A stretch of DNA of 64,000 nucleotides from Thozetella sp. PMI_491 (Eukaryota; Ascomycota; Sordariomycetes; Chaetosphaeriales; Chaetosphaeriaceae). Position 1 is the stretch's first letter; each line of letters starts with the position of its first letter. The DNA is taken from positions 125,608 to 189,607 of the forward strand of contig MU270016.1 of NCBI GenBank assembly GCA_021432635.1, written 5' to 3'. The translations under genes and the position numbers were made by a program. This document shows positions 32,972 to 44,231 of this stretch, piece after piece. The notes beneath the pieces are model-generated. The model was not told the origin of the DNA and did no database searches. It worked only from the letters and a program-made list of their open reading frames with translations.

Positions 32972-34700
32972 TATGGGTGCTTGGGACAGTTGAGAATGAT
33001 CCCGGCCACTCTCTCCAGACTCCCGCAGCGGGAAGACGACAACATCCCGACTCCCTTATACTCCTGTCCCCGGCTTGAGGATTGCCGAAGAGTCATCTTC
33101 CAAACCCAGTACACAAACTATCATCGTTTCTACTGCCTTGTCTCCGGCATCGCCGAAACAGGTTTGCCGTCAGCTTGAAGGCCCCCTGCCTGCAAAGGAA
33201 GCTCAGCTCCTCGAACCCAACGATGCTTGCCCGCTAGGCCATCGCCTGCAGAATGCTCCACATGGAGTAGGCGGGGTAGTCGGTTATAACTCCTTCCATT
33301 CATTTCGATAGGCGGCCGAAGACTCTAGAGCTAGTTAGCCTGCCCCGAGGCTGCTGGAAAGATGAGGAGGTTGCAATAGGCTAGGGACATTGTGGAGAGG
33401 AAAACCGGGACAATCATACGGGATAAGGCGGGGAAGCGTACGGAAACCCCGCAAGACACATTCTATCCTGCTGCAAAGAAGGCTAAGGACCCAGGTGCCC
33501 AGCCCCTAAAGCCAACGCCGGTAAATGCCAAGGCGAGATCCCATGTGGAGTTTTCTACATTTCTTACTGGTAGCATTGCTGAGTTGGTTCCATGGTCAAG
33601 GCAGTAGGGAAGGTACAGCAAATTTCTTGAGGCTTGCAAGAGGGTAACATGCTCAGGCACTCATTTCCTGTTCTAACATAACATGAAGCAATTCACCTTG
33701 CAGTCCAAGCCTTTCAGGATCTTCGTAGTAAATAGTTTGTTGCGTGAAAGTCACATCAAGGGCATAGAATCTGTATTCTATAAGGGTGCTAGGTAAGTCC
33801 GAAATCGCTTACTGTAGGTATTTTAGGGTGCCCGAATGCAGATTACCGGCCGCCGGGAATCTAAAAGGGCAAAGGTACATAAATTGGCCGTAGGCGATTA
33901 GGATTGAAGACACTTTGAGCGGTCTTAGTTAATACGCTAAACTGGTCTGTAAACAGCTGGCTGTCTATATCGCTCCGGGACGAATACCACGTGGGACCGT
34001 TACATGTCCATGGCCTGCCCTTCCCCTTTATACGGCACATCGCGGTCAATTCAGCGATGCGTCGCTGGATGATGCTATGAGCGCAGGCGCTGTATGTAAG
34101 CATTGGCCTGACCATTGCTTCAGATGGTTTTACAAGGCTCCGAAGAATGCTTAGTTAATGGGAGAAGATTCTGGAGAGCACGCCATGAGGCGAGGAGGCG
34201 CGTGGAGAGAATTGAACCATCAATACGTTGTTATCCGGGATGGTCAGCGTCGTACGGTCTCTTCGCTTCTGTATCACCAGCAACTACTTATCGATGTTGG
34301 ATTACCGAGAAGTTGTAGGCGGGTTTGCAAGATTAGCTTGTTCGATTCCGTGATTCTATACCATCGTGGACCTCTCTCGTGCTCAAGTTTGTCTACGATG
34401 ATTTCTAAGGATGCAAGGGCTCATTGCTGTCCGTAGTCGGGCTAGAGTGCAGCCATATGCCGGCCCTCCTGCGGCCGGCTTGCACATAGGCAGCACTGCA
34501 AGGACTAGGACATGTGCACTGTGGTTTCGGACGGAGGCACTCACTGCTTGTCAGGTGCGCGTGGATGGAAGTGGTCATTCCGGGCCTGATGCGAATCCGC
34601 GGCTGAGCACTTGCAGAAGTTCTTTATTCCGATGAACAGCCACTGCTGCCTGGAAGTATCGGGGATTCGGATAGTCTAGGTAAAAAGGGTTTTGATCACT
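32972..34700. other. Intergenic region without a supported gene
   Basis: Several short frames (33392-33607, 34115-34318, 34411-34635) lack start context, motifs and splice support. A tRNA-B-box-like string near 34341 (GTTCGATTCC) has no matching A box or cloverleaf. Confidence 0.45.
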
Positions 34701-34728
34701 TTTTTTCTCTCTCTTTCTTTCTCTCACC
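34701..34728. repeat. Pyrimidine tract
   Basis: Near-pure T/C run of about 28 bases, upstream of a stretch with several inverted repeats. Confidence 0.7.
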
Positions 34729-34752
34729 AAAGGGGCAAAGATGGGCCACTAG

Positions 34753-34978
34753 CTTTTAGAGGGACGCGCTCTCCGCTTCTTATTACGTGTTGCACCTGAG
34801 GCCTCTAAAAGTTCGGCGATGGTGGAGGCCTTGATTGGTTAGTTCGGAGCTTGCCAATAACTTTCGGCGTTGGGCTTCTCTGCCTCGGCCCTGCGTTTAG
34901 TTAGTGCATTCGGCAGGCTTACCTCATCGCCGAACATACACACTCGCCTTGGTTCCGTGCGGGTCAAACGCCGAAAGT
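34753..34978. repeat. Cluster of interleaved inverted repeats containing CGGCG motifs
   Basis: Three perfect inverted pairs are seen: CTTTTAGAGG 34753-34762 with 34801-34810; GTTCGGCGAT 34811-34820 with 34926-34935; ACTTTCGGCGTT 34860-34871 with 34967-34978. The last two pairs overlap rather than nest. The right arm of the last pair lies within AAACGCCGAA, the motif that is repeated three times in the promoter at 53240-53287. This could be a mobile-element remnant or a regulatory region for the MFS gene starting at 35691. Confidence 0.6.
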
Positions 34979-35690
34979 AGAGTAGGGTTTATCGGCGTAG
35001 GGGCTCTAACATCTACGACGGCGACGCCTGCCTCGTAATCATAGTAGAGGCAATTTGTTTTATTATATAGCACTCAGAATGTGAATATATACTAAACTCT
35101 GCGTTCGGTCAAATGGTACCTGCGGCTGGAGGGAGAGAGCACCTCTGGTCTAACGCTGCACATAGCCCCACAAAGGGACCATCGGGGTTGGCTTGGGAGC
35201 ACACCGAGGGAATGCTAGAGGTTGCGCCATAGCATTGAGGCCCTGCAGCCTGAATTGCGTGCCGAATTGCATATTACCCCATGGTAAACAAAAGTTCTAC
35301 GACCCCTTGAAATGCAAGGATGCGCATGGGTCGTGGACAAAGCTGCGCTGATAGCCATCGCCGAATAATGATGGCTTCCGTCCAGCCTGACTAATTCGCA
35401 GGAACTGGGCCCCCAAAGGTCGTATAATTCCCGATTGGGTCGGAGATAACGGGAGTTTGGTATACGGGAGGCTTGCCATGGGCGTAGGGAACTGCCATGT
35501 ACTCTATCCGCAGTCGGCGTTCAGGAAGAAAGGCATCTTGGAGGATCATATAAGTTATCTTACCTCGCAGCTACGAGCTACACCTCAGGCCCTCTCGTTT
35601 ATCATTCTTGCAAATAGACAGCCATCTCTTGCTTTCTAAATCTCTCCTCGTGCTCCTTTCATTGTTAAAGCTGGCCAACCATCGCCCACC

Positions 35691-37513
35691 ATGTCCGAGA
35701 AGACCGCGACAGGAGCAGCTACGTCCCTGTCGGAAGAATCTAACAGCCCCAGTCAAGATATCCAGGCCCCAAGTGATGCTCACAACGGTGATGTCGTGAG
35801 CACCGGCGGCTTAACATCAGATGCTGGTTCAGTGGCCAAAGGATGGAAGTTCTGGGCCATCCTTCCTCCCTTGTGCATATCAACGCTTCTTGTTGCACTC
35901 GAGAGCACCGTCACTTCCACCGCTCTCCCATTGATTACAGCAGATCTCAAATCTGGCGATAACTATGTCTGGTTCCTGAACGGGTACCTCCTGACCGCGT
36001 AAGTATTTTCTGCTTGCATGACTAGGAGGAGAAGGACAATTTGGGGATTGAAGCTAGTGCTAACATATTAATCTGCAGTACCATCTCCCTTCCTCTCTAT
36101 GGACAGTTTGCCGATGTCTTCGGCCGGCGCTGGCCCACGATCGCCGCCGTCGCTCTATTCGTTCTCGGCAGCGGCATTAGCGGTGGCGCGACTTCAACGG
36201 CGATGCTGATCGCCGGACGCCTGATCCAGGGCCTTGGAGGAGCAGGGATTAACTCCTTCTCTCAGATAATAATATCGGATCTGGTCCCGCTGCGGGAACG
36301 AGGGAAATACATGGGCCTCGTCTTCGCCGTCTTTGGGGTCGGCACAGCGCTGGGGCCGCCTATCGGCGGCATCATTGCCCAGAGCGGTGACTGGCGCTGG
36401 GTCTTTTGGCTCAACATTCCCGTCGGTGGCTTCACTCTAGTAATGCAGCTACTGTTCCTGAAGGTGGAATATACTCAGCGCTCGACGTTCCTGGAGAGGC
36501 TGCGCCAGATCGACTGGGTCGGAAACGCGCTGCTGAGCGGCTCGGTGGTGTCGGTGTTGATCGCCCTGTCCTGGGCCGACACCCGATACCCCTGGGGCTC
36601 GTGGCAGATTATCCTGCCGCTGATACTCGGCGTCGTTGGCCTCGCCGGCTTTCACATCTATGAGGCGTCGCCGTGGTGCGCACCGCGCCCCGCCATTCCG
36701 CCTCGGGTATTTGGCAACCGAACAAGCGCCGTCGGGATGGTGCTCAGCTTCTTTCAGTCTATGCTCATCTACTGGCGTACCTACTTTCTTCCTTTGTACT
36801 TCCAATCCGTCTTGCTCGCCAGCCCTTCGCGATCGGGCGTGCTTCTGCTTCCTACCATCCTGATGGGGATCCCGTCGGCCATCGTGGCCGGCGGCGTGCT
36901 ATCTAAGACCGGCCGATATAAGCCCATCCATTTCTTTGGGTTTGCTATGAACGTTCTGGGGACTGGCCTATTCATCGATTATAGTTCATCTTCCTCGCTC
37001 GCCAAGGTCGTCCTTTACCAAATCGTGAACGGATTTGGAGGTGTCTTGCTTACCTCTATGGTCCCAGCTATCCAAGCCTCGCACCCACAGGCCGACGTTG
37101 CAGTTGTCACATCGACCTGGTCGTTCTACCGGAATTTTGGTGCTATCTGGGGCATCGCAATCCCAGCGGCAATCTTCAACAGCCAGATGGTTCGACAATC
37201 AAGCAGCATCCACGATGATACTGTACAAGAGCTGCTTGGGAGTGGCAACGCTTATGCACATGTCTCAAGCTCATTCATCGCCTCCCTCCCTCAACCATTG
37301 CAAGGAGAGGTCGTTAATGCGTACGGCATCACCATGAGGACCCTGTGGGAAGTATGCTTGGCCTTTACCGTCCTTGCGCTATTGCTTGTCTTTGTGGAGG
37401 CCGAAATCCCACTTCAAAGGACTCTGAAGTCAGACTATCAGCTGGAGGGAGTTAAGAAGCAAGAAGATCAAGAGGCTGCAGTCCCCGCGCCGCCATCTGG
37501 CACGAAGGCGTAG
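35691..37513 (+). CDS. MFS transporter, DHA2-type drug/metabolite efflux pump
   Basis: Two exons: 35691-35998 and 36079-37513, donor GTAAGT, giving 580 residues. A hydrophilic N-tail of about 50 residues precedes about 14 membrane segments. The intron falls after TM1 (FLNGYLLTA), joining to TISLPLYGQFADVFGRRWP, which carries the MFS motif A variant (GQFADVFGRR). Other family signatures: LIQGLGGAGINSFSQIIISDLVP, GTALGPPIGGIIAQSGDWRW, FWLNIPVGGF and LGSGISGG. It probably sits in the plasma membrane and exports metabolites or toxicants by proton antiport. It transcribes toward the AflR-like gene (tail to tail, 258 bp apart) and is the left edge of the putative lipid gene cluster. Confidence 0.93.
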
Positions 37514-37771
37514 TAGGTGCTATCAACACTGAGGAACCTACATAGCATTTTGAAGGGATAAAGCGAAGCTATTATGTGACGCCATGAAGGTAGTCTAGGC
37601 GATGGGCGCGGTGAATAAATTCTGGTGATGGTCGGTTTCTTTGACTTTTTGCTGTTTAAATATTCCTCAAATACGACCATAGAGCCGCCCTCTTGACACA
37701 TAATTGAGACAGTGCCTAGGTTGGCTTCAAATGGGCAACAGGAAGTGTCATTATAGCTCTATTTCCGTCAT

Positions 37772-39058
37772 TTATATCATTAGCGCGACTCGACGGGTCT
37801 TCAAGGACCTTCTAATGTCACGGATCATCTGGTAAGCAGTCTCCTCTCTTGATAGAAGTGCCTTGTGCGACACATCTGGAATCGAGCTCTGTTCCTGCCA
37901 CGGCATCGTTTGCTCGTCCTCCCACCGCTGCTGGCTATAGGGCTTTTGCATGACGGGCATCATTAGCATGTTCAAAACATCCAGAACCTCCTCTACAACT
38001 TCGAGCGTCAAGCGTAGCTTCAGGATTGGATACCCTTCCAAACTAGAGAAGCAGACGCGAAGCGTCAGGAGGGGTAGCTCGGGCACTTTTGAGGTCGTGT
38101 CGGATCCGAGGATCCCGCCCCAAGGAGGCGAGGCGGCCATCGCTGCATCAAACGTCTGCTGGATGGCGCCGAGTCGTGCCGTGATAAGCTCCAGGACGCG
38201 GACGTAGCACGAGTAGATGATCAGGGTAGTGCCAGGGTCGAGGTTTGGTGGACCGCCGGCGAAGCCCTGGCCGGGTAAGTCGCTGCTACTGGTACCGTGC
38301 AGCTCTCTAAGGGCTTGTACAAACTTGACGGCGAGCGTGACAGTCTGGTCGAATCCCCTCTTGACTCGGCAAAAACCGGGAATCCCGGAGGTAGCTATGC
38401 AGTCATCGTTGGTGGGAATGTCTGTAGGGGCTGGAGCGGGGGTATCGTTCATCGCGCTGTTGGCGTGCTCAAACAGCTGCACATTAATCGCGACGAGATC
38501 CTGAAGCCAGTGTGCGGTGCTCCGCTTGAGACGTGACTGACCCTGGGGCCCTTGGCCGGTGTCGTAAGCTGCCGCGATACTACTCATGCCGCTTGGCCAG
38601 TCGAAGCCCGTCGTTGTGTCACTCTCGTCGGATGGAACTGCCGCAGCCTGCGTTGTCTCGTTTCCCGCCGATTGCATCCATCCTTGGGCCTCATCAGCGT
38701 ATGGGAACGGGTGTGGTGATGGCTCGGTCGGCGTTTGGGCCTGTCCACCGAGGCGGTCGCCGAGATGCACGAGGGCATTCGGCGTCATTTTAGTGCCAAG
38801 AACCGACGAATCGCTGGAGACACCGGCTCCACGACCAGGGACGTGTCGCTTCGGGCGCTCACGGCTCACGGCTCCCGTGAGATCTGGCAGTGGCCTACTT
38901 CGGCGGTTTCGAAGCGATGGGCTGGAGGTGCACGGCGTCTTCGCCTTGGTGCAGCGTGCGCATGACCCATTCTCTTCGCGGTGGCAGCTGAGCTTCTGCG
39001 CGTGGCACCGGTCGCAGGCTCGGCGAAGCACTGGATCTTTTTGCGCGCGACCGACCAC
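37772..39058 (-). CDS. AflR-like Zn2Cys6 regulator; start codon unresolved
   Basis: Open frame of 428 residues. The zinc cluster [20 protein letters not shown]...C is followed by a Ser/Pro-rich linker and a helical C-terminal region ([20 protein letters not shown]) as in the aflatoxin regulatory protein family, which controls secondary-metabolite clusters. The boundary at 39058 is where the frame becomes open after a stop; it begins with GTG and no in-frame ATG precedes the cluster. An ATG at 39060 is in a different frame. A small upstream exon ending in GTGAGA near 39146, with a CTGAC branch near 39066, is possible, but the phase does not fit the ATG I can see. Either the start is spliced from elsewhere, or a one- or two-base indel has broken the gene. 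It lies inside the cluster between an MFS pump and the reductase-acyltransferase gene. Confidence 0.8.
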   Translation of the reverse strand: MVGRAQKDPVLRRACDRCHAQKLSCHREENGSCARCTKAKTPCTSSPSLRNRRSRPLPDLTGAVSRERPKRHVPGRGAGVSSDSSVLGTKMTPNALVHLGDRLGGQAQTPTEPSPHPFPYADEAQGWMQSAGNETTQAAAVPSDESDTTTGFDWPSGMSSIAAAYDTGQGPQGQSRLKRSTAHWLQDLVAINVQLFEHANSAMNDTPAPAPTDIPTNDDCIATSGIPGFCRVKRGFDQTVTLAVKFVQALRELHGTSSSDLPGQGFAGGPPNLDPGTTLIIYSCYVRVLELITARLGAIQQTFDAAMAASPPWGGILGSDTTSKVPELPLLTLRVCFSSLEGYPILKLRLTLEVVEEVLDVLNMLMMPVMQKPYSQQRWEDEQTMPWQEQSSIPDVSHKALLSREETAYQMIRDIRRSLKTRRVALMI

Positions 39059-39714
39059 ATAACGTCAGTGCATGACCCTAGGATTTTGAGGGGAAGAGGG
39101 AGCAAACCAGGCATGAAAGAACCGATAGATATCTCACGATAGGTGCATGTATGGTGTATGAACGACTTTGTCTGGGGCTGGTCGGCTAGGATTGGATTGC
39201 AGTGCTTAAGCCGGAGGAAGGCCAATGGTCTTGAAGGTGCTTGGTAATTACAAACAGGGCCTCGCGGTAGCGCCGCCCACTAGCCGCCGCCCCCACCAAG
39301 ACGCAATGCTGAGGATATGCTGCTTACCTCTCTATCTACACAAGTGCTCAACATGCAGCATGCTTTCCTGTACCGACATCTACTTACAGAACATATGTAT
39401 TCACCCGAGGTATTGCCCCGCGCGGCAAATCGTCGTCTTTTTAAAGTAACTGGGTAATTATTCGGGCAAGATGCGAGCGTTGCTTGGAGGTCGCATGCAG
39501 TCACACGCAGCTTTCGGTTCTGTGAAGCCTCGCAACACCACACTCTTCCAGTCTAGATTGCAGAACGTCTACTCGTGCGTGCTCTCATTGGTCTCCGAGG
39601 CCACTCTATTGCCAGTTTCATCTTTGAATCGGGCTATGGTCGTCTGCTGATATACCAAATCGATCGCTCGCAAGCACCGGGCCTCTGCGAGAAGCGAGGT
39701 GCTGGCGCTCTAAC
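39059..39714. other. Region between AflR-like gene and reductase-acyltransferase gene
   Basis: Should contain the promoter and any leader exon of the AflR-like gene and the 3' end of the fusion gene. No independent gene is supported. Confidence 0.5.
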
Positions 39715-42111
39715 CTATCCTTCCTCAAAGAAATGAATCCACTGGTTTCTAAGATTCGATTCAAGTATGGGAGAAACCGGATGCTTAGGGCCCGCCGAAA
39801 GTGCTCCCTCGAGCACCGTTGCGCCCCTCTCCTCTAGTCGCCCTTGCAGCCACTTCACGCCGTCAGGCTGCTTCTCCACCTGGGCAAGAGGGCAGTGGCG
39901 CGTGCAGGGGCCGAAATGTTGATGGTGGTGCACGAATGACTCTAAATGGTACGTAGTCACTACTGTGTTTGCCTGAAGTTCCTCTAGGATGTCCCGGGAG
40001 AGCGAGTGCACGTCGGTGTCGGGGTCAAGATCCAGCAGCTTGCCACATTTGATGTGCACCCTCCCGAGCTTCACACGGCCGACGAGCATCTTGCAAACCC
40101 ATCTGAATAAGCCGATAACGTTCATTCGCGACTTCTCGAGCTCCAGAGTCTCCCTTATAAATACGTCCTCTTCTGGAACACGTTCGTAGCTAATTGATAT
40201 TGGTAGCACCTTCAGTGGTTTCCCGGTGCTCTGGAGTGATCGAAGAAGCCCGCGACGCAGGGTCAGGAACTGCCTAGAGCGGCTTCGCTGTCCCTCAGGA
40301 AAGAACATGACGTGCTCGTCTCGCTCCACCAGTTGTTTGACATGGCTATCGAGATTCGGGTCTCGCCGTCCGACACCGCGCTGCACGTAAAATGCACCTA
40401 CTTGTCGTAACAGCCAGCCGAGAATAGGAAGTTTCGAGAACGCGTCCTGAGCGGCTATACACGGAATCTTGACGCTGAGGCCCGGGAAGTGGTAAAAAAG
40501 ATAGGGACAGATCACAAAGTCCACAAAGCTGCGGTGGCTCGGCAGAATCACCAGTTGCCTGTCAGCTAGGCCGGGCTCGTAGCATTCCAAGGCGTTGTAG
40601 AACGATCGCTCATCAAACGTGACCTTCTGGAACATCCGACCCAGAGCCGAGTAGACAATGACAGACGCCATGCGAATCGCCCAACCACCTCTAGAGGTAG
40701 CAAAGAGTCCCATCGTGCTAGGGCTTTTGCCCCCAAGCTCCTCGCCCGCGATTAATCGCTCGGTGGAGGCAGTGTTTTGTTGGCGGGCACGGCGCATCAT
40801 ATATTGCTGCGCCCCTCGAAAGACAAGCTGGATGTAGACATCCACCTCGAAATCGGGCATTTTTTCCTGTACTGTTGGGCGGCTTGCGACGAAGTAAAAG
40901 GTATTCGATAGGAAGTATCCAAATGTCTGGTTCAGCTTCTGAAGCCCTTGGGTGGCCCGCTTCAGCCGCGCCAACCCTCGGCTGTCGCCTGTAAGGATGC
41001 AGACAAATTTCATCAAATAGATGAGTAAATCTTGCCATAGAAACTGTCGGATCCTGGCCAGGAGCGAGTGCTGGAAGTCAAGCCAGCGAACCGGTGTGTG
41101 CTGGAAGTACGAGGCAGCTATCAAAGAAAAGGTTCGGGGCCTGAGGCCTTTGACCCCGGATACGCAGTGTCGAATCTGCAACGAGGATGAAGGCGGTGTC
41201 TCGAACGTCTCATCCACAAGGAATTCGGCGACGAAGTCAACCGGCACGAGATCGAGATCCGTGTCGGGGCGGCTTTGCAGTGCATATAAACTGCCTGTCT
41301 GCATGACCAGGACAACTCCGGCCAAGGCATAGTGGCTGTCCGTCCATGCGGGAAAAGGGCGTTCCATTGCTGCGCCAATGATGCTAGGGCGAACAATGGT
41401 CGTCGGGATTTTGCCGTGCGCATCTGCCAGAACATGCTCCGCGATGCACTTGGAGAGAGTATAGGTGTTCGGGTGTCCGATCCGCCGTAGTATCTCTTGT
41501 TCATCAACAGACCCTGAGGATAGATCTTCCATGAGTTCTTCCGGATTTGACCATGGGCCCAATGGAACCAAGCTCTCGTAGATGTCTTCCAGCCCAGTAT
41601 GCGGCGTCACGTAAGCAGTCGAAGTATATACCAGATGCTCAAGTTGGATACAAGCTCGTGCCAACTCAAGGACGTTTCGCGTGCCTTGCACATTTATCCT
41701 GATGGCCTCGGCAAGTGGTAGGTCAAACTGGACGCAAGCGGCGCAGTGAATAATGTGGGTTATTTCTTGTGATATTTGTTCATAGACCGAAGGATCTAGA
41801 CCAAAGGCTGGCTGCTCCATATCCCCGTAAACAGGATAGACGCATTCAGCCCAGTCTGAAGGTAGATTGGCGAAGCATTCGGAAGAGACGACTTCAGAAA
41901 AGCGACATGTCTGGCGCGGCTCCGCGGCGGTGCCAGGCTTGCTGGACGGGCTGATAGGACGGATAAGAAGGATTACTTTCGCGACACCCAGCTCTTGTCG
42001 CCGTCGAATGAGTCCTTCTAGAACTACTTTGCCCAGAAAGCCAGTCACGCCGGTGAGAAAGAGTGTCTTCTCCGCACCTGGAGACTCCGCCATGGTGCTG
42101 GGAGTCTCCAT
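39715..42111 (-). CDS. Fatty acyl reductase fused to GPAT/DHAPAT-type acyltransferase
   Basis: Single exon, 798 residues. Residues about 15-330 form an NAD(P)-binding fatty acyl-CoA reductase domain: TGVTGFLGKVVLEGLIRR (nucleotide loop), VILLIRP, IIHCAACVQFDLPL, INVQGTRNVLELAR, VYTSTAYV, the catalytic YTLSK (YxxxK) and TTIVRPSIIGAA. A FAR_C-like helical part follows to about residue 440. Residues about 530-740 form an acyltransferase with all four motifs: HRSFVD (Hx4D), GAFYVQRG, FFPEGQRSRSR and LPISISYERVPEED. These are closest in form to glycerol-phosphate/DHAP acyltransferases. In animals FAR1 and GNPAT are separate peroxisomal proteins of ether-lipid synthesis; here both steps are in one chain. 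Predicted: reduces acyl-CoA to fatty alcohol and acylates DHAP or a related acceptor. The end (HFFEEG) is not a PTS1. Confidence 0.9.
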   Translation of the reverse strand: METPSTMAESPGAEKTLFLTGVTGFLGKVVLEGLIRRRQELGVAKVILLIRPISPSSKPGTAAEPRQTCRFSEVVSSECFANLPSDWAECVYPVYGDMEQPAFGLDPSVYEQISQEITHIIHCAACVQFDLPLAEAIRINVQGTRNVLELARACIQLEHLVYTSTAYVTPHTGLEDIYESLVPLGPWSNPEELMEDLSSGSVDEQEILRRIGHPNTYTLSKCIAEHVLADAHGKIPTTIVRPSIIGAAMERPFPAWTDSHYALAGVVLVMQTGSLYALQSRPDTDLDLVPVDFVAEFLVDETFETPPSSSLQIRHCVSGVKGLRPRTFSLIAASYFQHTPVRWLDFQHSLLARIRQFLWQDLLIYLMKFVCILTGDSRGLARLKRATQGLQKLNQTFGYFLSNTFYFVASRPTVQEKMPDFEVDVYIQLVFRGAQQYMMRRARQQNTASTERLIAGEELGGKSPSTMGLFATSRGGWAIRMASVIVYSALGRMFQKVTFDERSFYNALECYEPGLADRQLVILPSHRSFVDFVICPYLFYHFPGLSVKIPCIAAQDAFSKLPILGWLLRQVGAFYVQRGVGRRDPNLDSHVKQLVERDEHVMFFPEGQRSRSRQFLTLRRGLLRSLQSTGKPLKVLPISISYERVPEEDVFIRETLELEKSRMNVIGLFRWVCKMLVGRVKLGRVHIKCGKLLDLDPDTDVHSLSRDILEELQANTVVTTYHLESFVHHHQHFGPCTRHCPLAQVEKQPDGVKWLQGRLEERGATVLEGALSAGPKHPVSPILESNLRNQWIHFFEEG

Positions 42112-43200
42112 TGACGTTTGGATATCTGTCCTTCTCTGTGCCTATAAGTGACAATATAACCTGTATCGCATGGATCACGCTCGTGCCCGATACCACAAGG
42201 GAACCACCTAGCTAGGCCGCCGTGTCAAGAGTATGATCAACTCGCTACGCCCAGATGAGTAACGTACCGGCCGACGCAAGTAATCAAGCCACAAAGCAGG
42301 TACAGAAACGTAAACCAGGAATTGGTTTCTTGAGTCGCTGCGGCTGTCAAGAAAGGCATGCGGATGCCTGCAGGTATAGGATCATAGGTTCAATTGTTGA
42401 TTAAAAGAGACATAGCATCGACGTGGGGGTAGTCCTCGCACACCCGACGTGAGACGACGCCCGAAGGGTCGCAATGTTGAAGTACGCTTTCCCAGGCCAG
42501 AGAGATATGGGCCCAACGCACACGACGCAGCTTTTCTTGCAGCCTCGGCTACTAGCTGCTGTAGTTCTGTCCTGGGCACGGGGACTAGCCAGCCCAGCAA
42601 GGAAACTCGCAGTCGATAGTGCATATTACGCCGTCGGCTCCTAACGTAGCCACGGCTCATTGGGGCTCGGCGGCCACAGTCAGCAACACACTGGCTAGCT
42701 GAACTGTGCAGCGCTTAGGTGCTTTACTTAGTATGTCGACAGGTAGATAGGGGGCCTGCATGGGCTAGTGCACGCATCCTGACCAGACTCCAACGCCCTA
42801 CGACAATGCGATTGGCAGGGTTGCAACCCCTGTCCGCCATATATGCGGGAGGGATAAGTATTTGGCCTTGCCGAGACCAGGGGTGGTAGCCTAATGCAAC
42901 CTCGAACTTTACCGCTGGGTTATGGTGGCGTTAGCGGGTCGAGACCTTGGTGCCAGAGGAACAAAACTCAGCCCTTGTGGTGTGGCCCATCGTATTCACG
43001 GGCGCCCAGACGCCCGGGAGTGTGTAACCACCTCAGCAGAGCGACGCGAACGGGCGCCGGTCTAACCCTGTTTCCGACTTACCTGGCCATCTATATATCC
43101 CGACGTGCCTGGTAGGGCTGGCTTGCAGTTTGCACCGAATATTGGATCGAATTGTCGCCGATTTGCCTTGACACATGCTTACCTACCGCATCGGCCGAGT
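42112..43200. promoter_or_regulatory. Divergent promoter between fusion enzyme and PAQR genes
   Basis: About 1.1 kb between the ATGs of two divergently transcribed cluster genes. A TATATAT box at 43092-43098 lies about 105 bp before the PAQR start. No exact TCG-N5-CGA site was found. No gene inside. Confidence 0.5.
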
Positions 43201-44148
43201 ATGCGAGAACGCCAGAAGCATCCCGGCCACAAGGCGCAAGTCGCCGTGCAAATGACTGCCCCGACACTGGATCGACAGATCGCCCTTGCACTTGCTGCAG
43301 CACGGACGTCTAAGTCGGGCCTAATCTCAATCGCAGACCTCCCGGTCCCATGGCAGTACAATGCCCATGTCATCCACGGCTACCGCTTCACCAAGTCGCT
43401 CTCACATTGCATCCATTCGGTCTTCCATCTACACAACGAAACGTTTAACATTTGGTCGCACCTTCTAGGCTGCCTTTACCTCATCAAGATCCTTTTGTCC
43501 GGAGGACCACTTCTGCACCACGGAGCCGAAGACGGAGCCGAGCTTGTGGGCTTTGCGGCCATTTACTATGTCTACATCGCAGCGGCGGTCCTCTGCACGG
43601 CCTGCAGCGTATCGTGGCACACCATGCGATGCATCGCCTCCCACGACCGCATGTCGTGCTTCTCGTCGCTGGATCTAATGGGCGTTACTACGATGGCTAT
43701 CGCCTCAGTCCTCGTCACACAATTCGTGGCATTTGCCGACGCTCCCTTCTGGTGTTATAGTTATATGGGCGCCACCGCGATGCTAGGTGCCGCGGCGTTG
43801 ACCGCATGCTGGCTACCCATCATGCGGCGGCCCGAAAATTCGTGGGCCCGCGTCCTAGTGTGGTGCGGGTTGGTTGCGCAAGGTCTCGTGCTGCCGGTTG
43901 TCCACCTGTTGTGGTCCAAAGGCGCGCAGAGGGCTGCCGAGGTTTACGGGCCGCTTGTACCCTCATACGGTCCTATTCTCTTTGGCGCTATCATATATGC
44001 CTCGCAGTTCCCTGAGTGCTACTGGCCCGGACGCTTCGACTATCTTGGCGGCAGCCACAACATCTTGCATGTTGCTGCTTTGTGGGCAATTTTACTGGGT
44101 ATTGACGCGCTTAAGAACGTGTACCGGAGCAGAGAGATTTCTTCGTGA
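43201..44148 (+). CDS. PAQR / adiponectin-receptor-like seven-TM protein
   Basis: Single exon, 315 residues from the first ATG (MRERQKHPG); a second ATG at 43252 is possible. Family motifs are in order: PWQYNAHVIHGYRF, HSVFHLHNETFNIWSHLLG, then TM helices, SVSWHTMRC, SLDLMGVTTMAIAS, and near the end FPECYWPGRFDYLGGSHNILHV. These contain the Ser, Asp and three His residues that coordinate zinc in PAQR receptors and related alkaline ceramidases. Family members act as lipid or sterol sensors and several have ceramidase-type hydrolase activity. In this cluster it might sense or process a lipid product or adjust the membrane to it; that is inference. It ends only 83 bp from the convergent MFS gene. 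Confidence 0.92.
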   Translation: MRERQKHPGHKAQVAVQMTAPTLDRQIALALAAARTSKSGLISIADLPVPWQYNAHVIHGYRFTKSLSHCIHSVFHLHNETFNIWSHLLGCLYLIKILLSGGPLLHHGAEDGAELVGFAAIYYVYIAAAVLCTACSVSWHTMRCIASHDRMSCFSSLDLMGVTTMAIASVLVTQFVAFADAPFWCYSYMGATAMLGAAALTACWLPIMRRPENSWARVLVWCGLVAQGLVLPVVHLLWSKGAQRAAEVYGPLVPSYGPILFGAIIYASQFPECYWPGRFDYLGGSHNILHVAALWAILLGIDALKNVYRSREISS

Positions 44149-44231
44149 TATGAGAGGCGAAATTCTCGAAGACTTTGCATCAAAAGTTAAAGCCAGGGGG
44201 GGGCTTGACTCTATCTGAGGTCATCTGTATT

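Noticed and set aside
34335-34360. tRNA B-box-like string GTTCGATTCC
   Set aside because: No A box at the right distance and no cloverleaf pairing could be drawn.
42112-43200. AflR-type TCG-N5-CGA sites in the cluster promoters
   Set aside because: Only near-matches (for example TCGTGCCCGA with a four-base spacer near 42181) were found here and in 46020-46966.
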